Assembly (NCBI GenBank): GCA_049699975.1
Contig: JBNAWB010000197.1
Location: 1 to 6,665 of the forward strand
From: CAZAGD01 sp049699975
Lineage (GTDB): Bacteria > Desulfobacterota > SM23-61
Direction of reading: 5' to 3'
Length of the DNA: 6,665 bases
Every line of letters begins with the position of its first letter. Positions within the stretch are counted from its first letter, which is position 1. A program made the translations under genes and the position numbers. The notes below the pieces were generated by a model. The model was not told the DNA's origin, ran no database searches, and was given only the letters and a program-made list of their open reading frames with translations. Shown piece by piece: positions 1 to 6,365 of the stretch.

Positions 1-873
1 GGCCCCGGCCTTGATCAGGGCCTCTGTCCCTTCGGCCGTGGCCACATTCCCGGCGATGAGTTGGCAATTGGGAAAATTCTTTTTTATTTCCTGGATCGCC
101 TCTAAGACGCGCCGGGAATGGCCATGGGCTGTATCGATTACAATCACGTCTGCCCCTGCTTTTAATAAAGCTTCTACGCGCTCATCTCGGTCGGGGGTAA
201 TGCCCACGGCCGCTCCCACACGTAAACGCCCCAAATTGTCTTTGCATGAATTGGGATATTTAATCGTCTTTTCAATATCCTTAATAGTAATTAATCCTTT
301 GAGATTATTCTCTTCATCGACGACTAAAAGTTTTTCGATCCGATTCTTGTGCAGAAGCTTTTTTGATTCTTCTAAGGTAATCCCCACCGGAGCGGTAATC
401 AAGTTTTCTTTGGTCATTACTGCGGAAACTGGTTGATCTAATTGCGTCTCGAAACGCAGATCCCGGTTAGTCAGGATGCCCAATAATTTCCCGTGGCGCG
501 TTATGGGCACTCCGGAGATACGATATTTTTTCATGATTTCTAAAGCCTCGTATATTTTTTGGTCAGGGTCCATGGTTATGGGGTCGACGATCATGCCACT
601 TTCGGACTTTTTTACTTTATCTACCTCGGCGGCTTGAGCGGCGATGGACATATTCCGATGAATTATGCCAATTCCGCCTTCTCGGGCCATAGCAATAGCC
701 GTTTGCGCTTCGGTTACCGTATCCATAGCGGCGCTAATAAGGGGCATATTTAGCTTTATTGCTCTCGTTAAATAAGTAGAAATATCCACTTCGCGCGGCA
801 GCACAGCCGATTCGGCGGGAATCAACAAAACGTCATCAAAAGTAAGACTTTCGGTTAATTTTTCGGGAAGCAT
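1..873 (-). CDS. guaB: IMP dehydrogenase GuaB, N-terminal 291 residues (runs off the left edge)
   Basis: GuaB oxidises IMP to XMP with NAD+, the committed step of guanine nucleotide synthesis in the cytoplasm. The frame is open from the ATG at 873 to base 1 with no stop, so the C-terminal part lies outside the window, including the catalytic cysteine loop. Visible landmarks are the N-terminal LTFDDVLLIPA (residues 10-20), LISAAMDTVTEA (45-56), GGIGIIHRNMS (66-76), two CBS domains (about 95-150 and 153-205), RLRVGAAVG (216-224), VIDTAHGHS (245-253) and GNVATAEG (275-282). All match the bacterial CBS-containing form, and the alignment to known GuaB is nearly gapless. The start is supported by AAGGAG (880-885) six bases upstream of the ATG. 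The gene is separated from ppx by 415 bp of non-coding DNA and has its own promoter candidate, so it is probably transcribed independently. Confidence 0.97.
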   Translation of the reverse strand, partial: MLPEKLTESLTFDDVLLIPAESAVLPREVDISTYLTRAIKLNMPLISAAMDTVTEAQTAIAMAREGGIGIIHRNMSIAAQAAEVDKVKKSESGMIVDPITMDPDQKIYEALEIMKKYRISGVPITRHGKLLGILTNRDLRFETQLDQPVSAVMTKENLITAPVGITLEESKKLLHKNRIEKLLVVDEENNLKGLITIKDIEKTIKYPNSCKDNLGRLRVGAAVGITPDRDERVEALLKAGADVIVIDTAHGHSRRVLEAIQEIKKNFPNCQLIAGNVATAEGTEALIKAGA

Positions 874-913
874 GTTAAGCTCCTTGGGCGAAATGAATAA
901 AGCAGTTTAAATT

Positions 914-942
914 AATTTATTATGCTCGGCGATGGATGTCAA
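914..942 (-). promoter_or_regulatory. Probable sigma-70-type promoter of guaB
   Basis: On the minus strand a perfect -35 box TTGACA (937-942) is followed after exactly 17 bases by TAAATT (914-919), which matches four of six -10 consensus positions. Transcription would start near 907, giving a leader of roughly 35 bases that contains the AAGGAG ribosome site. The position and the perfect -35 make this convincing, but it is a pattern match only. Confidence 0.55.
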
Positions 943-1056
943 GGATGGAAAATTCCGACCAGCGAGCGGAGAAGATTAATCTTTATCCTTTTCGGCATGA
1001 CGAAGGACCCAGCACTTAATGCGGGATAGCTTGACCAGCTTATTATTTTCAATGAA

Positions 1057-1100
1057 GCATGAGATTACTTCGATCGCTACGCTCCCTCGTAATGACATGC
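1057..1100 (-). repeat. Hairpin repeat, family B, left copy
   Basis: GCATGAGATTAC (1057-1068) and GTAATGACATGC (1089-1100) form a 12-bp stem with two adjacent mismatches around a GC-rich loop. Read on the minus strand the core (1061-1096) starts GTCATTACGAG, contains GAGCGTAGCG and ends GTAATCTC. A related element with the same ends and an internal GAGCG lies at 6611-6658 in the opposite orientation. Its appearance is that of short, non-coding, genome-dispersed palindromic repeats known in many bacteria. There is no gene and no sign of function beyond structure. Confidence 0.65.
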
Positions 1101-1122
1101 CAACATGGCGTCTTTGCCGATT

Positions 1123-1194
1123 CCCCTCACCCTCCCCTCTCCCCAGGCGTGGGGAGAGGGTTAGGTCGGAATCGACTCGTACCGAGGTGAGGGG
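1123..1194 (-). repeat. Nested GC-rich hairpin repeat, family A, left copy
   Basis: The ends CCCCTCACC (1123-1131) and GGTGAGGGG (1186-1194) are perfect 9-bp inverted repeats. Inside them CCCTCTCCCC (1135-1144) and GGGGAGAGGG (1151-1160) form a perfect 10-bp stem with the loop AGGCGT. Bases 1166-1194 are an exact 29-bp reverse complement of 6519-6547 on the far side of the cmk-to-ppx block. The element resembles a dispersed, non-autonomous repeat. It may also act as a transcription barrier after ppx, but no T tract follows it. Confidence 0.75.
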
Positions 1195-1288
1195 TTAAGA
1201 ACAGCAGATGTCATTTATTTAATGCTCTCATTAATAATTTTGTCCCGCTTGCTCTCCCCTGAGCCTTGGGTCGATTTAGCAAACTTAG

Positions 1289-2269
1289 CTAAGGTTCAAA
1301 TTTAAAAGTAATCGGCGGTAAATTAGAAATCTTACTCAAAAGAATACCTTCTAAAAGACCAGAGTCAACAACTATTAATCTGGGGATGCTAAAAATTTCC
1401 ATCAGGTTTATAAGGATAGCCGTGCCGGCAATGATCAAGTCCTCTCGCCCTTTTTCCAAGCCAGGAATTTTTAGTCTCTCTTTAGCGGGTAGGGCAACTA
1501 AATCTCCATATATTTTTCTAATCTGCTGCAGTTGCAGGGAATAATTATTAATTTTTTGGGGGTCATAGTTAGCTAATTTCTGATCTATAGCCGCCAAGGT
1601 AGTTATCGTGCCGGCTGTGCCTACGAGTGTGGACAACGAGCTGTCCGTGGGCAGTCCGCATCTTTTAAACTCGGCCCGTAAACTGGTTAAAATTTTTTTA
1701 ATATATTTGTTTAATTGCCTTTCCTCTCTTTGGGAGGGTGGGTCTTTGGTTAAAAATTTTTCACCCAGAGCTACCGCCCCCAAATCTACACTTTGCGTAT
1801 GCCGGGGTAAGTTATGCTGTACCCAAACGACTTCCGTACTCCAGCCGCCAATATCGACGATTAGACATGGCTGTTCTTTTTCTTCTTTCCATCCCCAGCG
1901 TATTCCTTTGAGCATAAGCGCTGCTTCTTCTTCTCCAGTGAGAATACGCAGGTTAATCCCTGTTTCACGATAAATCTTATTTCTAAATTCTTCGCGGTTG
2001 AGAGCTTGACGCATCACCCCGGTGCCTACAGCGAAAATTTGGACGTTTTTTTCTTTGGCCAATAAATTTTGGAGATCTTTAAGGGCTGCTATGGTGCGCT
2101 CCATAGCTTCGCTGTCCAGACCCTTATCTTCAGTATATTTTCCGCCTAAGCGGGTAATGATCCTTTCTCGCCGCAAAGGACACAATTGGCCTGTTTCGTT
2201 TTGTTCGGCCAGAAGTAGACGCACTGTATTAGAGCCCACATCTATGGCGGCTAAGCGCTTTATGGTCAT
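1289..2269 (-). CDS. ppx: Ppx/GppA-family exopolyphosphatase / guanosine pentaphosphate phosphohydrolase (short form)
   Basis: Family members cut terminal phosphate from polyphosphate or convert pppGpp to ppGpp; sequence alone does not say which. At 326 residues this is the short form: the ASKHA-fold Ppx/GppA core without a C-terminal HD domain. Visible motifs are the N-terminal phosphate loop AAIDVGSNTVRLLL (7-20), AVGTGVMRQALN (80-91), the acidic ILTGEEEAALMLKGI (109-123) expected to carry the catalytic glutamate, VDIGGWSTEVV (138-148), VGTAGTITTLAAI (216-228), GREDLIIAGTAIL (274-286) and VDSGLLEGIL (301-310). The second phosphate motif is normally DIGGGSTE; here the third glycine is Trp143. 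The ATG lies 11 bases after the sppA stop with only a weak AGGG nearby, so translation may be coupled to sppA. It is probably the last gene of rpsA-sppA-ppx. The symbol reflects the family and not a proven substrate. Confidence 0.9.
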   Translation of the reverse strand: MTIKRLAAIDVGSNTVRLLLAEQNETGQLCPLRRERIITRLGGKYTEDKGLDSEAMERTIAALKDLQNLLAKEKNVQIFAVGTGVMRQALNREEFRNKIYRETGINLRILTGEEEAALMLKGIRWGWKEEKEQPCLIVDIGGWSTEVVWVQHNLPRHTQSVDLGAVALGEKFLTKDPPSQREERQLNKYIKKILTSLRAEFKRCGLPTDSSLSTLVGTAGTITTLAAIDQKLANYDPQKINNYSLQLQQIRKIYGDLVALPAKERLKIPGLEKGREDLIIAGTAILINLMEIFSIPRLIVVDSGLLEGILLSKISNLPPITFKFEP

Positions 2270-2280
2270 GGCCCTACTCT

Positions 2281-3189
2281 TTAAGAATCAGCACCCGGGA
2301 AATTTAAATGGGGTAGATAGTAGATAAGATAAGGGGGCATACTTTCTTTCCAACCCTGGAAAAATTTTTGGATGGCTTCTTGGAGGAGCAATTCCCAAAC
2401 AGAAAATTTCTTCTTTTCCGGGTAGATAATTTCTGGTTCTCCTTTAATGCCCACTAACTTGGCGGCCAAAGAAATGGTATCTTCTAAATTTCCTAACTCA
2501 TCTACTAAGCCCAAGGTCTTGGCTTGATCGCCGGTAAAAATTCTTCCATCAGCCAAAGGCCGCACTTTCTCTATGGGCATCTGCCTTCCTTCGGCCACGG
2601 CGCGAATGAACTGTTCGTGCACATTGTCCAAAACTTCCTGAAGTAACTTCCGCTCTTCTTCGGTCATGGGACGGGTGGGTGAACCAATATCTTTATGTTT
2701 GCCACTCTTAATTACCGTAGGGCGTAGGCCAATTTTTCGCAAAAGTTCTTCCACATTCAAGGTCTCGGCTATTACACCAATAGAGCCAGTAATAGAGCCT
2801 GGATTAGCCACGATCTTCTCGGCCGCGCAAGCAATGTAGTACCCCCCTGAAGCCGCAGTGGAGCCTACGGAGGCTAATACTTTTTTTTCGCGCTGTACTT
2901 TCTTAATCTCGGTATAGATTTCTTGGGCTGGCCCGACTGCTCCACCCGGGGAATCAATGCGCAAGACGATAGCTTTGATTTTCTCATTCTTGCGGAACTT
3001 AATAAGCTTCTCGATGACTGGCTGAGAATCTAAGATTACTCCTCTTATTTCTATGATGGCAATTTTTTCTCGGCCAAATAGACTTTCTTCGCGCGTGGAA
3101 AAATAAGACAGGGCTAAAATACTGGCCATAAAAATACCTAAAAGGATTAAGAAAATTACCATCCCTAATAAAATAGGATGTTTCCGCAT
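2281..3189 (-). CDS. sppA: Signal peptide peptidase SppA, short single-domain form
   Basis: SppA is a membrane-anchored serine protease that degrades signal peptides after their release by signal peptidase. The protein has 302 residues. It begins with a positively charged MRKH followed by one hydrophobic segment (about 6-30), an N-terminal anchor, with the catalytic domain outside the cytoplasm. RIDSPGGAVGPAQEIY (77-92) is the family signature. The nucleophile is Ser114 in TAASGGYYIA (111-120). The general base is Lys166 in SGKHKDIGSP (162-171), 52 residues later, the same spacing as the Ser/Lys pair of Bacillus subtilis SppA. ADGRIFTGDQAKTLGLVDELG (213-233) is also typical. The length is that of the half-size bacterial form; the E. 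coli protein is a tandem duplication. The start follows the rpsA stop by 27 bases. AAAGGAG lies 13 bases upstream of the ATG, rather far, and AAGG abuts it, so initiation may be modest or coupled. No other start in the gap fits. Confidence 0.95.
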   Translation of the reverse strand: MRKHPILLGMVIFLILLGIFMASILALSYFSTREESLFGREKIAIIEIRGVILDSQPVIEKLIKFRKNEKIKAIVLRIDSPGGAVGPAQEIYTEIKKVQREKKVLASVGSTAASGGYYIACAAEKIVANPGSITGSIGVIAETLNVEELLRKIGLRPTVIKSGKHKDIGSPTRPMTEEERKLLQEVLDNVHEQFIRAVAEGRQMPIEKVRPLADGRIFTGDQAKTLGLVDELGNLEDTISLAAKLVGIKGEPEIIYPEKKKFSVWELLLQEAIQKFFQGWKESMPPYLIYYLPHLNFPGADS

Positions 3190-3216
3190 CCTTGGATTAT
3201 TACTCCTTTATAATGG

Positions 3217-5004
3217 TCATTCCCTTAAATTCTCACTTTCCCGAGCTCTTCGTTCCAAACCCTCTTTTAGCATCCGGCCGAAATCAGAAGTATCCTCTTC
3301 GTAATTTAAGGCAAGGGCTTTGCGGCCGGAACGGCTTTGGGCACGGTTTAAGGCCTTGAAGCTTAACCCGATCTTATGTTTTTTGGGATCAACATTAATA
3401 ATGACGGCCTCCACTTCTTGCCCTTCTTTTACCACATCAGCCGCCTTTTCAACTTTTTGCGGGCTCATTTCCGAAATATGCACTAACCCTTCTATCCCCG
3501 GCTCCAGCTCCACAAAGGCCCCAAAATTTGTTAAATTGGTTACCTTTCCCTTAATTGTTTGACCGACTCTATAGCGGTGGTGAATTTCCTCCCACGGGTT
3601 TTTCTGCATCTGTTTAATCCCCAAGGAAAATCTTTGGTTCTCTTTATCGATGTTGAGAACGATGGCTTGAACTTCCTGCCCCTTTTTAAACATTTCCGAG
3701 GGATGTTTCAAACGTTGGACCCAAGATATGTCGGAGATGTGGACCAAACCATCAATTCCTTCATCTATGCCAATGAAGATGCCGAAATCGGTAATGCTCT
3801 TGATTCTTCCCTGAATCTTGGTGCCCACTGGATAGCGTTCGGCGATCGTGTCCCAGGGGTTGGGTGTTGTTTGTTTTAACCCTAAGGAAATCCTTTTTTG
3901 TTCTTGGTCAATACCCAAGACCATTACTTCCACTTCATCGCCTATGGAAAGAATCTTGGCCGGGTGTTTGATTTTTTTAGTCCAAGACATCTCCGAGACA
4001 TGGACTAATCCTTCTACTCCATCTTGCAATTGGATAAAAGCCCCATAATCGGTGAGCGAAGTTACTTTACCTTTTACTTTTGCGCCTACAGGAAATTTTT
4101 GAGGCACACTTTCCCAGGGGTCAGGCATGGTTTGTTTTAAGCCCAAGGAAACGCGTTGATTCTCCCGATCAAACTGCAGAACTTTGACTTTAATCTTGGC
4201 GCCTACTGAAAGTACTTCCGTAGGATGGTTAATTCTCCCCCAAGACATATCCGTAATGTGCAACAAACCATCGATCCCACCCAAATCGATAAAAGCTCCA
4301 TAATCGGTAATATTTTTCACGACGCCCTCGACGATCTTTCCTTCTTCCAGATTCTCTAAGGTTTTTTGTCTTTTTAGTTCCCTTTCTTTCTCCAAAAGAA
4401 TGCGCCGACTAAGGACTACATTACCCCGGCGCCGGTTAAGTTTTATGATTTTAAATTTAAAAGTGCTCCCAATGAGCTTTTCTAAATTACGTATAGGTCT
4501 AATATCTACTTGGGAACCGGGAAGAAAGGCCATGAGGCCAATATCTACATTCAATCCTCCCTTTACGCGAGAAACTACTTTGCCTTCGATTACTTGATCT
4601 TCATTCCATGCCCGGCTTATCTCTTCCCATACGCGAAATTTATCTGCCTTTTCTTTAGAAAGGGTGACTAATCCAGTTTCTGATTCTTTACGTTCTACAT
4701 ATACGTCGATTTCTTGCCCCACCGTGACCGCTAAATTTCCTTGTTTATCCATACATTCTCGGATAGGAACCTGCCCTTCTGATTTAAAGCCAATATCTAC
4801 GGTAACAAATTCCGGTCCCACTTGAATCACTCGACCTCGAATAACTTCTCCTTCTCGAATTTCATGAAGACTTTCGGCGTAAAGTTCTTGGAAACTTTCT
4901 CCCTCTCCTTCTTTAGCTACCATTTCATTCACTTCTCCTGTACCCGCAACTTGAGGACTATCCTCTATTTTCTCAATACTCATCTCCTCCTCTTTTATGG
5001 CCAT
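3217..5004 (-). CDS. rpsA: 30S ribosomal protein S1 with six S1 domains
   Basis: S1 binds single-stranded mRNA and brings it to the 30S subunit for initiation. The 595 residues contain six S1 (OB-fold) RNA-binding repeats at about 51-118, 136-201, 221-290, 306-377, 393-464 and 480-550. Repeats 3-6 are the canonical RNA-binding type, with NITDYGAFIDL, SLTDYGAFIQL, SITDFGIFIGI and NLTNFGAFVEL followed by GLxHxSxMS-like motifs. Repeats 1 and 2 are divergent, as in E. coli, where they bind the ribosome. The first 45 residues are acidic and low in complexity, and the tail (from about 553) is charged. The ATG at 5004 has a GGGGG-containing purine run about nine bases upstream. An in-frame ATG seven codons later (4983) sits right behind GAGGAGGAG, so either could be used. 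The gene has its own strong promoter (5051-5078) and heads a unit with sppA and ppx. A separate lytB/ispH gene, often found between cmk and rpsA in relatives, is absent. Confidence 0.97.
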   Translation of the reverse strand: MAIKEEEMSIEKIEDSPQVAGTGEVNEMVAKEGEGESFQELYAESLHEIREGEVIRGRVIQVGPEFVTVDIGFKSEGQVPIRECMDKQGNLAVTVGQEIDVYVERKESETGLVTLSKEKADKFRVWEEISRAWNEDQVIEGKVVSRVKGGLNVDIGLMAFLPGSQVDIRPIRNLEKLIGSTFKFKIIKLNRRRGNVVLSRRILLEKERELKRQKTLENLEEGKIVEGVVKNITDYGAFIDLGGIDGLLHITDMSWGRINHPTEVLSVGAKIKVKVLQFDRENQRVSLGLKQTMPDPWESVPQKFPVGAKVKGKVTSLTDYGAFIQLQDGVEGLVHVSEMSWTKKIKHPAKILSIGDEVEVMVLGIDQEQKRISLGLKQTTPNPWDTIAERYPVGTKIQGRIKSITDFGIFIGIDEGIDGLVHISDISWVQRLKHPSEMFKKGQEVQAIVLNIDKENQRFSLGIKQMQKNPWEEIHHRYRVGQTIKGKVTNLTNFGAFVELEPGIEGLVHISEMSPQKVEKAADVVKEGQEVEAVIINVDPKKHKIGLSFKALNRAQSRSGRKALALNYEEDTSDFGRMLKEGLERRARESENLRE

Positions 5005-5050
5005 TTTACCTTTACCCCCTCATCCTTTTTCCTTAATATTCAGGCTTGCA

Positions 5051-5078
5051 ATTATAGCACATTAAAAAAAAACCACAA
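5051..5078 (-). promoter_or_regulatory. Probable promoter of the rpsA-sppA-ppx unit (extended -10)
   Basis: On the minus strand a perfect -10 TATAAT (5051-5056) is preceded by TGC, forming an extended -10 (TGnTATAAT). TTGTGG (5073-5078) lies 16 bases upstream and matches the first three -35 positions. The spacer includes a run of nine T residues. Transcription would start near 5044, leaving about 40 bases of leader before the rpsA ATG at 5004. This indicates that rpsA need not depend on read-through from cmk. Confidence 0.65.
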
Positions 5079-5191
5079 CATTAATTAAATTAAGAGCGTA
5101 ATTCACCACAGAAAAGGGAATCATTTTTTAGTAATGCGATATTATTTAAAACCATTGTTTAATCTACTTACTGGTTTCTTCTTTGGCTGAT

Positions 5192-5887
5192 TTAACTTTT
5201 CTCTTTTCGCTTTTTAATCAAGTGCAACATCAAATCTACTACTTCCTGGGGACTTAATCGCGTCGAGTCAATAATATGCGCATCTGGCGCGGGACGCAGA
5301 GGAGCTAATTCTCTTCCTTCATCCTGAGCATCTCTTCGGTTAATTTCTTTTTGCACCTCTTCCATGGGCACTTGGTAACCTTTGGCCTGCAATTCTTCTT
5401 GGCGCCGCCGAGCCCGTTCTTCCATCTGCGCCGTAAGGAAAAATTTAAATTCAGCGTGAGGAAAAACTACCGTGCCCGTATCCCTTCCTTCGGCTACTAC
5501 CCGACCTCGTTCTCCCAACTTTCTTTGCAACTGAACCATGGCCTCTCTTACTGGGCGCTTGGTGGAGACCACCGAGGCTAACCATCCGATTTCCGGTCGC
5601 CGAATTTCTTGGGTTACTTCTTCTCCGTTTAAATAAATTTTTTGCTCAGCGCTCTCACCCCCAAAAGAAATGCGCATCTGGGCGCAAATTTGCGCCAGGG
5701 CTTCTTCATCCTCAGGGTCTAACTTAGCTCTTTGAACTGCTAAAGCTACTGCCCTATACATCGCTCCAGTATCCAAATAGAGATAATTTAATCTTTGGGC
5801 TAACATTTTACTGACCGTACTTTTTCCCGCTCCGGCAGGCCCATCGATGGTAATTATTTCTCTATTTTTGTCAATTCGGTTAGGCAG
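5192..5887 (-). CDS. cmk: Cytidylate (CMP) kinase, apparently starting at a CTG codon
   Basis: CMP kinase transfers phosphate from ATP to CMP or dCMP, feeding CTP and dCTP pools. Taking the CTG at 5885-5887 as start gives 231 residues, close to the usual 220-230. The P-loop GPAGAGKS is at 16-23, DTGAMYRA at 39-46, EGRDTGTVVFP at 133-143, a lid arginine cluster RARRR at 158-162, and RRDAQDEGR at 184-192, which matches the conserved RRDxxDxxR. The first in-frame ATG (5804-5806) lies after the P-loop and cannot be the true start, since it would remove the ATP site. Between the P-loop and the upstream in-frame TAA (5903-5905) no ATG, GTG or TTG occurs. CTG is the only plausible initiator, placed 10 bases after AGGAGG. 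The alternative is a one-base deletion in an A5 run (5865-5869), which would restore a TTG start. rpsA follows 187 bp downstream. Confidence 0.93.
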   Translation of the reverse strand: MPNRIDKNREIITIDGPAGAGKSTVSKMLAQRLNYLYLDTGAMYRAVALAVQRAKLDPEDEEALAQICAQMRISFGGESAEQKIYLNGEEVTQEIRRPEIGWLASVVSTKRPVREAMVQLQRKLGERGRVVAEGRDTGTVVFPHAEFKFFLTAQMEERARRRQEELQAKGYQVPMEEVQKEINRRDAQDEGRELAPLRPAPDAHIIDSTRLSPQEVVDLMLHLIKKRKEKS

Positions 5888-5897
5888 TCTTTCTTCT

Positions 5898-5905
5898 CCT
5901 CCTTA
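5898..5905 (-). promoter_or_regulatory. Strong ribosome binding site of cmk
   Basis: TAAGGAGG on the minus strand is a full-length Shine-Dalgarno match. It decides the cmk start: the CTG at 5887 lies 10 bases downstream, counting from AGGAGG, or 8 if the following AG is included. No ATG, GTG or TTG in the cmk frame is available. The TAA of this site is also an in-frame stop, so the coding region cannot extend further upstream. An ATG immediately before it (5906-5908) makes a Met-stop pair that overlaps the site. Confidence 0.75.
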
Positions 5906-5918
5906 CATTTTTAATCTT

Positions 5919-5947
5919 TTCTTATCCCATTAAACCAAAAAAATCAA
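5919..5947 (-). promoter_or_regulatory. Weak promoter candidate for cmk
   Basis: TTGATT (5942-5947) and TAAGAA (5919-5924) are separated by 17 bases on the minus strand, matching four and three consensus positions. The location, just before the cmk ribosome site, fits, but the -10 is poor. A better -10 lies much further upstream at 6336-6341. Confidence 0.2.
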
Positions 5948-6077
5948 TTACTTTTTAGCCTGACCGTCGACCAGTTTTTTAGCCAATAACTGGATAATGC
6001 TCAGGATAGCTTATGGCAAAGGAAAGCGGGGTGAAATTAAAACCGGTTGGGAATTAGCGTCTTTATATTTAACCAAC

Positions 6078-6172
6078 TTCTTTCCGCAAAGAACGGCGGG
6101 GACAAGCCTGCTTTAGCTAAAATAGCTTAAAAGTTGCTTACCTCTGCGCCGAAAAGATTAATTTTCCCCGCC
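6078..6172. repeat. Adjacent inverted repeats forming a structured unit
   Basis: TTCTTT (6078-6083) and AAAGAA (6088-6093) form a perfect 6-bp hairpin with the loop CCGC. One base further on, GGCGGGGA (6095-6102) pairs perfectly with TCCCCGCC (6165-6172), enclosing 62 bases. Inside these, AGCTA (6115-6119) and TAGCT (6123-6127) form a small inner stem. The structure could form on either strand. I do not recognise it as SRP RNA, RNase P RNA, tmRNA or a riboswitch. Confidence 0.4.
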
Positions 6173-6226
6173 TGTACCTAAGAGTTAACCAACGCCTCAT
6201 TTTAATGAGCCCCACTTGCTTTTGCC

Positions 6227-6244
6227 ATAGGCACGATAGGCACG
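6227..6244 (+). repeat. Tandem 9-bp duplication
   Basis: ATAGGCACG occurs twice back to back (6227-6235 and 6236-6244), followed by a GC-rich CCGGAGGCAGGCC. This looks like part of a dispersed non-coding repeat. It is also why the shadow frame on the minus strand reads RAYRAYG. Confidence 0.6.
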
Positions 6245-6283
6245 CCGGAGGCAGGCCACAGTTAGCCCAGAATCTATCAATCC

Positions 6284-6328
6284 CAGCTTAGGTAAAAATT
6301 TAATGAGGCCTCCACGCCTCCTAAGCTG
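6284..6328 (-). repeat. Nested hairpin just downstream of a promoter candidate
   Basis: CAGCTTAGG (6284-6292) and CCTAAGCTG (6320-6328) are perfect 9-bp inverted repeats. Within them GAGGC (6305-6309) and GCCTC (6316-6320) form a second stem with a 6-base loop, sharing one base with the outer arm. On the minus strand the outer stem begins about where a transcript from the candidate promoter at 6336-6365 would start, which would place a stable hairpin at the RNA's 5' end. Confidence 0.45.
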
Positions 6329-6335
6329 ATTAAAA

Positions 6336-6365
6336 ATTATAAACCTTTTCCAATTTAGTTGTCTT
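6336..6365 (-). promoter_or_regulatory. Candidate promoter upstream of the hairpin region and cmk
   Basis: On the minus strand a perfect -10 TATAAT (6336-6341) lies 18 bases after AAGACA (6360-6365), which matches four of six -35 positions. A transcript would start near 6329 and run through the hairpin region towards cmk, about 440 bases away. The surrounding DNA is very AT-rich, so a chance TATAAT is quite possible. Confidence 0.25.

Larger units (their letters stand above)
874..1288. other. Non-coding stretch between ppx and guaB
   Basis: No credible gene is present in these 415 bases. From the guaB side it holds the guaB ribosome site and promoter, a perfect 12-bp palindrome AAGATTAATCTT (972-983), a hairpin repeat (1057-1100), a GC-rich nested hairpin repeat (1123-1194), and a small hairpin TTAATG/CATTAA with a 4-base loop (1219-1234). 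None of these hairpins is followed by a T tract on the minus strand, so I cannot place a classical terminator after ppx. The nested GC-rich hairpin is the best candidate for a transcription barrier. Confidence 0.7.

Noticed and set aside
1219..1234. TTAATG-CTCT-CATTAA hairpin as a terminator of the ppx unit
   Set aside because: The stem is short and AT-rich, and on the minus strand it is followed by ATAAATGA and not by a T tract.
1608..1973. A 121-residue plus-strand open frame inside ppx
   Set aside because: It lies wholly within the well-supported ppx gene on the other strand and has no recognisable motif. The other plus-strand frames (11-436, 559-753, 2022-2327, 3320-4597, 4822-5088, 5351-5581) are likewise mostly shadows of guaB, ppx, rpsA and cmk.
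4981..5004. rpsA start at the second in-frame ATG (4983)
   Set aside because: GAGGAGGAG lies directly against this ATG with little spacing, whereas the ATG at 5004 has a purine-rich site at a usual distance. I kept 5004, but the choice is not certain.
5192..5806. cmk starting at the ATG at 5806 (204 residues)
   Set aside because: This start lies after the P-loop and would remove the ATP-binding site; the reading frame clearly continues upstream to the CTG at 5887.
5948..6010. A short minus-strand frame ending IIQLLAKKLVDGQAKK then a stop, resembling the tail of a protein
   Set aside because: It is only 20 codons between two in-frame stops, has no ATG, GTG or well-placed start and no ribosome site, and the other frames upstream are closed by stops. 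It could be a gene remnant, but nothing supports this.
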